This document shows, piece after piece, positions 58,050 through 64,000 of a stretch of 64,000 nt of DNA. The stretch's first letter is position 1; every line of letters begins with the position of its first letter. This DNA comes from Cylindrodendrum hubeiense (taxonomy: Eukaryota; Ascomycota; Sordariomycetes; Hypocreales; Nectriaceae): contig JAANBB010000019.1 in the NCBI GenBank assembly GCA_014621425.1, positions 211,426 to 275,425 on the forward strand. The letters are read 5' to 3'. The notes under the pieces were generated by a model. The model was not told the DNA's origin. It saw nothing but the letters and a program-made list of their open reading frames with translations, and did not search any database. Both the position numbers and the translations under genes were made by a program.

Positions 58050-59027
58050 TCACGCTCCAGTAGTAGAGGCCCGTTGAGCCAACAGGATGTACGTCCCCCA
58101 GACCGTTTCGACCTCTGCATCTCGCCATTGATCACCCAAAGCTTTCCACTCTGGCTCCGCGTCAAGGATCTGATCAAACATCAGATCCACAATGTCTCCA
58201 TCGCCACCTTGAGCCCGGCTCTTCATGTCTGGATGCGCATCAATCCAGCCTTGGTAGGAGCTAAAAGTCCGCGCGTAGGCCTCAAACTGACCTAGGTTGA
58301 GACTCTTCCTCATCCAGGCAGTCTCTGGACCAGCGACATCAACCGTATCCTTGTCGACGTCATACATGATTCTCTTCACGTCTTGCCAGTGTGACTCTGG
58401 AGGAATCACAACGCGCAGCAAGTCGCGGAGGATGTCTCTTCCCGGCCGCTCCCAATATTGATTCATCCCTTCAAGTCCTTCCACTACTTCCCCATCGCCG
58501 TAGCAAAATTTGTCAAAAATCTTATTGGCCCGAGAGTGTCCAATGATGATGTTGTCCTTGTATCCCCAGAATGCAAGCGAGCCGCCCGGCTTGACTACCC
58601 TAGACAGCTCTGGCCAGGCCTTGGTGTAGTCGAACCAATGCGCAGCTTGTGCCGCAACAACCAGGTCTATTGACTTGTCGGGGATGAAAGACAGGTCCTC
58701 CGAATTGCCTTGTCTGAACGAGACTTTGGGGTCTTTGGTTGTTTGAGCTGCTTGTGCAATCATGCCAGCACTAGGATCAATTGCAATCGCCCGTCCAAAG
58801 TGCGGAGCCAACTCTCTTGTGGCGACTCCATGCCCGCACCCCAGGTCCAACAACGCCCCACTGGAGGTGTTTGAATTGCAATATCCCAGTATAGTCTTGA
58901 AGAGACTTGCAGGATAAGTTGGTCTGGCGGCTGCATACCCAGCTGCAGAAAAGGTGGCTCTCCTAATGGCAGTGTTAGCGCCTCCCTGCAAGACATGACA
59001 AATGCATACTGACCCAAATACAGACAT
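58050..59027 (-). CDS. Class I SAM-dependent methyltransferase (Crg1/Tmt1-like)
   Basis: A single open frame of 325 residues from the ATG at 59027. After a 30-residue N-terminus comes TFSAAGYAAARPTYPASLF, the family's lead-in helix. The SAM motifs follow: motif I LLDLGCGHGVATRELA (about residues 60-75), then AIAIDPSAGMI, VVAAQAAHWFDY (motif with the His-Trp-Phe typical of this group) and RVVKPGGSLAFWGY. This order matches yeast Crg1 and Tmt1 (trans-aconitate 3-methyltransferase) and many fungal methyltransferase-11 proteins acting on small acids or lipids. There is no targeting signal, so cytosolic action is likely. The first 25 codons (MSVFGSVCICHVLQGG) look unlike the family and could be an unspliced leader; I found no intron in the right phase, so I kept the continuous frame. 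Confidence 0.85.
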   Translation of the reverse strand: MSVFGSVCICHVLQGGANTAIRRATFSAAGYAAARPTYPASLFKTILGYCNSNTSSGALLDLGCGHGVATRELAPHFGRAIAIDPSAGMIAQAAQTTKDPKVSFRQGNSEDLSFIPDKSIDLVVAAQAAHWFDYTKAWPELSRVVKPGGSLAFWGYKDNIIIGHSRANKIFDKFCYGDGEVVEGLEGMNQYWERPGRDILRDLLRVVIPPESHWQDVKRIMYDVDKDTVDVAGPETAWMRKSLNLGQFEAYARTFSSYQGWIDAHPDMKSRAQGGDGDIVDLMFDQILDAEPEWKALGDQWRDAEVETVWGTYILLAQRASTTGA

Positions 59028-59300
59028 TATCACCCAGCTTAGTTGTGGATGCAGGTCAGTTTTGTTAAATTAATTCATTGAAAAATAAGAAGTCAGCGGA
59101 ATTAAGAAGTTGAGAATTTATTCCAACCATGTCGAGTGTCGTGACTCTGGGATAATCGGCGGAACGGCATCTGGCTCGGAACCCCGCAGCCGACTTCGGG
59201 GTTATCGGAGACTTGTTGGTGAGCATCGCACTTGCATCATCATCCTAGGTCACCAAACCAGCTCCATTTAATCAGAACAGCCTCTTGCCGACCAGAAACC

Positions 59301-59826
59301 ATGACTACCGAGGCTACTGTTCGGAAGTTCTTCGCCTCCTCCGCCTTTGCTGTCGTTGGAGCGAGCTCGAACCCAGCAAAGTTCGGCCACCGAGGTATGT
59401 CCAGGCTCACGTCTTCACATCAACCCCGGCGTTGGGATCCCTGCTGAGCTGGCTGTAGTGTTTACTTGGTATCTGGTCCATGACCTCCCAGTGACTCCCA
59501 TCAATCCCGGGTCGGCCGCCATATCCGCCCTGGAAGAGGATCATCCCACGGTCCCTGACGTAACGGCCCTCCCGAACCCCAAGCAGACGTCGCTCTCTGT
59601 CATCACCCCGCCAGGTGCGACGCTCAAGGTTCTGCAGGAGGCCAAGAAGTTGGGAATTCCTTCTATTTGGCTGCAGCCTGGAAGCTTCGACGATGAGGTC
59701 ATGAAGTTTGCTAATGAGAAGGGGGCATTCGAGGCTGTTGTTGCTGGTGACGGAGGCCGAGGCCACGAGGGATGGTGTGTCTTGGTTGATGGTGAACGTG
59801 GATTGAAGGGTGCTGGAAAGCTGTAG
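59301..59826 (+). CDS. CoA-binding domain protein (YccU/CoA_binding_2 type)
   Basis: Two exons: 59301-59394 and 59459-59826, with a 64 bp intron starting GTATGT and ending CTGTAG. Phases close, giving 153 residues. The Rossmann start is AFAVVGASSNPAKFGHRG, where a Gly-x-Ser-x-x-Pro-x-Lys-x-Gly loop holds the CoA phosphate. PVTPINPGSAAI, SVITPPGATLKVLQEAKKLG and IPSIWLQPGSFDDEV follow, as in bacterial YccU-like and yeast YGL039-type CoA-binding proteins. It is full length for the family (about 140-160 residues). The domain equals the nucleotide-binding part of succinyl-CoA synthetase alpha but lacks the phospho-His ligase part, so the function is unclear: a CoA carrier or sensor. It is divergent from the SAM methyltransferase with 273 bp between starts, so the two may share regulation. 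Confidence 0.85.
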
Positions 59827-60667
59827 ATACGATTCTTAAATTGAAGAGTTTCCCGATCAATGGTCGCAAGAAATAAATAGTATTGTTATTCGCACACGCA
59901 TAGGGTCGCTATTCGCATACACCCGTGTGCAGCTATTTCAACAGAGGATATTATCATCAATGCACCTCATGCCAGTTTAGCAAGAAAATTACAGGAAGAC
60001 TAATTGCTAGCATTGACATATTAACGATGCCTTCTATTTGGTTATTATTAGACCTAATGATACAATTATGCCTTCAGGATAGCCATGAACCAAATGGGAT
60101 CATCGCCTATCCAACCAGTTCCACTTCTGCTATGTTCCCGTCTCAAGGAATGAGCACGCACGAGATATGCTTCGATTGAGCTACCACGCACCAGACACAA
60201 TAATCCTTTTATTTATTTATATACATAATTAATTCTCGCATAGGTGCTGATAATTATGTCGAGCTTGTTCCGGGAATTCAGGGGACTTTGACCGAAGTCA
60301 AGGTGAGTCCGTCTTACCGAGATACCAAACACAGGCGGCCCCACTTCCCCCGAAAGTAAACAAACGCGCCCCAGACCCACAAGCACGCAGACGCTCGGCA
60401 GGAGGTGTCTCGACTTCACGACCACTCCCGTCGCCGATTCTCCTTTAAACAACCAACGCCCTCCGTACCGACTCACCAGGCGCCCAAGAGACGCGCGAAG
60501 ACGCCCGCGATCGATTATTACGACTGAAATGATTACGACGTCCTCTTGATCTACACCAACTGCCGCCCTGTCCGCGCCCTCGACGTCGCGACCCGCGATC
60601 CGCGACCCGCGACTAAACCCATTTGCCACGACTCGACCCCGATTGCACGCGTGCACCCACCGGCATC
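59827..60667. other. Intergenic, 841 bp, upstream of bir1
   Basis: The left half is AT-rich 3' flank. The right half (60320-60667) is GC-rich with a C-rich plus strand, as expected for the promoter and leader of bir1. Overlapping frames on both strands here are not gene-like. Confidence 0.5.
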
Positions 60668-63468
60668 ATGTCTGCCGAAGATATCACCGATGAATACATC
60701 ACATACGAGAGCCGTATGGCCTCTTTTCACAGGAGTTTCAAGAAGCGAGCCTCGGGCGCGAATGGACGCACCAAGAACTTGACCTGGCCTCACAAAAACA
60801 TTGCGCCCGCGAGTGTATGCGCTTCGCTACGCCATGTTTTGTCCTTCACTGACGTGTATAAATAGCTCGCTCGCGCCGGTTTCTTCTACAACCCCAGCCC
60901 TACCAATCCAGACAATGTTACTTGCTTCCTTTGCCACAAGGGCCTCGACGGTTGGGAGGCAGGCGACGATCCGCTCCTCGAGCACCTCAAACACGCTCCG
61001 GAATGCGGTTGGGCAATCGTAGCTGCCATCGAAGCCGAGCTTGGAGACCACGCGAGAGAAGACCCGATCCAGCCCTACATGAAGGAAGCCCGAAAAGCAA
61101 CCTTTGCTGGAAGGTGGCCTCACGATTCGAAGAAGGGATGGAAGTGCAAGACCAAACAGGTAGGCTTTTTGGCACACGTTACAGAGCATTCATTGACATT
61201 TGACAGCTGGTTGATGCTGGTTGGAAATACACGCCTACTTCAGACTCGGACGACATGGCTACTTGCGTCTACTGCCAGTTGGCCCTTGACGGTTGGGAGC
61301 CTGCCGACAAGCCACTGTACGTTTTTGCATACCTGCGTCTAAGGACTTACCAGCTGACATAGCATAGGGACGAACATTACAACCGATCCCCCGATTGCCC
61401 GTTCTTTATTTTGCTTGAACAAACACAGGGCACGAAGAAGGCGAGCAAATCGAAGGCCGGCCGCGCATCTAAGGCATCGCGACTGTCAGTTCAGTCCGTT
61501 GCTACAACCACATCAGAAGCACCATCAGTCAGCGAGTCAATGGCCCCAGATGATAGTGTCATGACTACCGCCTCTACGCAGGGCAAGAAGAGCAAGGCAC
61601 GGAAGACTGCTACAGGCAAGGGGAGAAAAACAAAGGCCAAGAAGGAAGAGCCCGTTGAGGAGGTGGAGGCCGTGGGAGAGGAAGATGCTCTTCCGGTACC
61701 AAAGCCCACTCGTGGAAAGAAGCGAGCGAGTACAGCCATGGATGACTCGGCCATGACCACCACCGAAGCACCGGCCCCAAAGAAGCGAGCAACTGCAAAG
61801 GGTGGCAACGCGACAGTAAACAGCTCGATTCTGGAAGCCGCCGACGACACCGATATGACAGATGCGCCAGCTCCTAAGAAGACTGCTGGGCGAAAGAAGG
61901 GTCAAGCATCAGCAAACAGGGCCCGTAAAGGATCCACAGCGTCGGTCGCTTCAGCCGCATCTGTGGCGTCCGCGGCGTCGGTGGCATCTATCCCCGGAGC
62001 CTTCCCCGATGACGACGAGATCGAACGCCAATTGGAGGCAGACCTCGAAAGACAGCTAAGCGAAGATGATGAGGTCACCCTCGACTCTGACTCTGAGCGA
62101 ATGAAGAGGAGTAAAGGAAGCCGGGCTTCAACGACTCGGGCCGAGCCTGTTCAGGAGTCTAAAGATTACGCAATGTTCAACCCTGCACCTGCGGAGCTCG
62201 ATGATGACGAGGTCGAGGATGAGCTGAAGGCACTGGAGGCTGAAATGGAGGTTGAAGAGCACCATGTGGTCGAAGAACCGCAAGAGCCCCAGGAACTACA
62301 CGTCCCTAAGAAGGGCCGAAAAGCTGGTGCTCGTAAGGCGTCGAAACAGACAAAGCCCAAGAAGGCCAAGGCTACTCCAGAGCCCGTGGAGGAGGAAGTG
62401 GAGGAAGAAATCGTGGCCCCTGAACCTCAGCTAGAGCTCGAAGAGCCAGAGCTCGAAGAAGCCCATGAGGACAGCCTCGCCAGCACAGGCACGGTCGTTA
62501 AGAAGTCGGCAGCGGTACGGTTGAGTACCGAAAAGCGAGGCCGTGGACGGCCATCAAAAGCATCTCTTGCGTCCCGGGAGTCTACGGGCGTCGTCGACCT
62601 TGTTGAGGCCGCCGTTGACTCGTCCGCCGACCCCTCTGCCGAGGCTGTTGCTCAGCCGCCCGCAAAGCGCGGACGCGGTCGTCCTTCCAAGGCATCCCTT
62701 GCTTCTCGAGCATCACTAGAAGGAGAGACGAGCCAACCTGCCGAAGCTCCGCCAAAGCGTGGCCGTGGAAGGCCTTCCAAGAAGTCGATAGAGGCTCGTC
62801 AGTCGATGGAGGCCGCAAAGAGCCAGAAGACTGTGGAGGAAGTCGAGGTAGAGGTTGAGGCATACTCAGCCCAGCGTGTTGAGAAGGTCAAGGCTCCGGT
62901 TGTCTCCTTTGAGGAGCCGCAGTCGTCCCCGATGGTGGAGAATGTGGCTTCATCACCACCTCCCAGCGCTAGGCATCTTGCAAACCCACCTTCGACGCCG
63001 GGCAGAGTCATCTCGCCCGCGCCATCAGCCCGACAGGCGGCCATCTCACCGTCCCAATCGCCGCAGTCCTCCGACGCCGAGAACCAGCCCCCGTCGTCGA
63101 AGCCCGCTACCAGCGTCAAGCGAGTCGCGCTGGCGCCCGTCGTGACCACGCCCACGCGCGGGTCCCCATCCAAGCGCAACGTAATTGCAGGTCTTCGGAG
63201 CACAACGGCCTGGACCGAACTCGACGTCGAGGCGGTTCTCGCATCGCCGCGCCCCAACGGCGACAAGGAGAACAGCGCAGAGCAGTTTCTCAAGCAGGGC
63301 AAGACGCTCACGTCGCCGGAGAAGCAGATGACGGTGGAGGAGTGGATCCTCCACAACGCGGGCGAGGCGGAGAAGAAGCTGAAGCAGGAGTGCGAAGCCA
63401 TGGTCAGCCGCTTCGAGAGCGAGGGCAGCAAGGCGATGCGCGTGCTGGAGGGCTTGGTGGTGGAATGA
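60668..63468 (+). CDS. bir1: Bir1, BIR-domain (survivin-like) chromosomal passenger protein
   Basis: Four exons: 60668-60814, 60866-61159, 61207-61316 and 61368-63468 (2652 nt, 883 residues). Two BIR zinc domains lie in the first 215 residues. The first has FHRSFKKR...LARAGFFYNP, then TCFLCHKGLDGWEAGDDPL with EHLKHAPECGW. The second has FAGRWPHD, then ATCVYCQLALDGWEPADKPL with EHYNRSPDCPF. Each carries the Cys-x-x-Cys, His and Cys zinc ligands. The remaining 670 residues are low complexity: Lys/Ala/Ser-rich blocks, acidic runs, three GRGRPSK AT-hook-like motifs at about residues 573, 617 and 647, many Ser/Thr-Pro sites, and a conserved-looking end (MTVEEWILHNAGEAEKKLKQ) that should form the helix joining INCENP and Borealin. 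Fungal Bir1 guides Aurora kinase to centromeres and the spindle midzone. It is nuclear and presumably Cdk-phosphorylated. Confidence 0.93.
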
Positions 63469-64000
63469 TGGATGCATGACGTTGTACGGCGGCGTTGGAA
63501 CCAGGAACACGGGACAGGATACGGACGGCACCGGATGTGCAGCCCCTATTTGATTGGGTCGCAACTGACACGGAATCGCCTGGCGGCTGAAGGAGGATTA
63601 ATTGCACGGTCGTGTGAATGGATGGGATACTTACATGGATGGCGTTTCGGGATGACTTACTTACTCCCTAGTTGGAATCTGAATCTGAATGAGAGAACCA
63701 CTCACTGTTGACACTACGGAAAGCTTCATTCGCCTCGTGCTAGCTCTGCAATATGCTTTGGCAAGATGAACACAGCACCGGGCCAATTGCAGAACGAGCC
63801 TCGCTGACTCCAGCTCCCCGTCGGTTCTAGACGTCGCGAGGCCCATCCCTTCATTCCTGACGTCCCAGCGTCCCAGAACCAGCAATCCCATCCGCGAATG
63901 CACGCCCAGCGCAAGCCAGCGCAGGCCAATGCAGGCCAACGCCGTGTCTCAGGCCGCGCCCGCGCCCGGTTTTAAACTTCCCACATCTCGGCAACCTCCA
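63469..64000. other. Right-edge intergenic, 532 bp
   Basis: 3' flank of bir1. From about 63780 the plus strand becomes C-rich and ends in GCCCGCGCCCGG followed by TTTTAAAC, which looks like the start of another promoter. The next gene lies beyond the window. Confidence 0.4.

Noticed and set aside
1..64000. CRISPR array, bacterial operon signals or plasmid origin
   Set aside because: The spliced genes show this is fungal nuclear DNA; no regularly spaced identical repeats with unique spacers were seen.

Overview
The window is nuclear DNA of a filamentous ascomycete (Pezizomycotina, most like a Sordariomycete; the order cannot be fixed by eye). The evidence is the gene structure and gene content. 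Introns are short (about 45-75 bp) with GTRNGT donors, CTAAC/CTGAC-like branch sites and YAG acceptors. The families are typical of such fungi: a LaeA-like methyltransferase, a fungal NACHT-ankyrin receptor, a ferric reductase, Dal5-type transporters and a cAMP-receptor-like GPCR. I spliced most genes by hand. In nearly all of them the exon phases close exactly, which is the main support for the models; all remain computational.

The window has two parts. From the left edge to about 41 kb it looks accessory: AT-richer, with gene-free stretches, gene relics and lineage-specific genes. In order it holds the 3' end of a caspase-like (peptidase C14) protein; a secreted GH16 glucanase; an epoxide-hydrolase-like enzyme; a relic of a CorA-like transporter; a nine-exon LaeA-like methyltransferase; a large multi-pass membrane protein of unknown function; an orphan NLR-like TPR protein; a degenerate array of palindromic repeats; two divergently transcribed MFS transporters; a ferric reductase; a frameshifted hypothetical gene bracketed by direct repeats; a decayed coding region; a lectin-like beta-propeller protein; a small unknown protein; and a 2,637-residue NACHT-ankyrin receptor.

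From about 41 kb to the right edge the DNA is GC-richer and dominated by conserved cellular genes: a seven-helix receptor, a Tna1/Dal5-type transporter, an M3 metallopeptidase, a Cdc4-type myosin light chain, a cysteine-rich secreted protein, a SAM methyltransferase, a CoA-binding protein and the survivin homologue Bir1. It also contains a 5.5 kb gene-poor, very GC-rich gap.

The strongest candidate for a little-described system is the minus-strand set at 28-40 kb: a lectin-like propeller, an unknown 212-residue protein and the giant NACHT-ankyrin receptor. With the orphan TPR protein at 13-15.5 kb and the caspase-like fragment at the left edge, it suggests a fungal non-self-recognition or programmed-death neighbourhood. 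That link is inference from gene content, not shown by the sequence.
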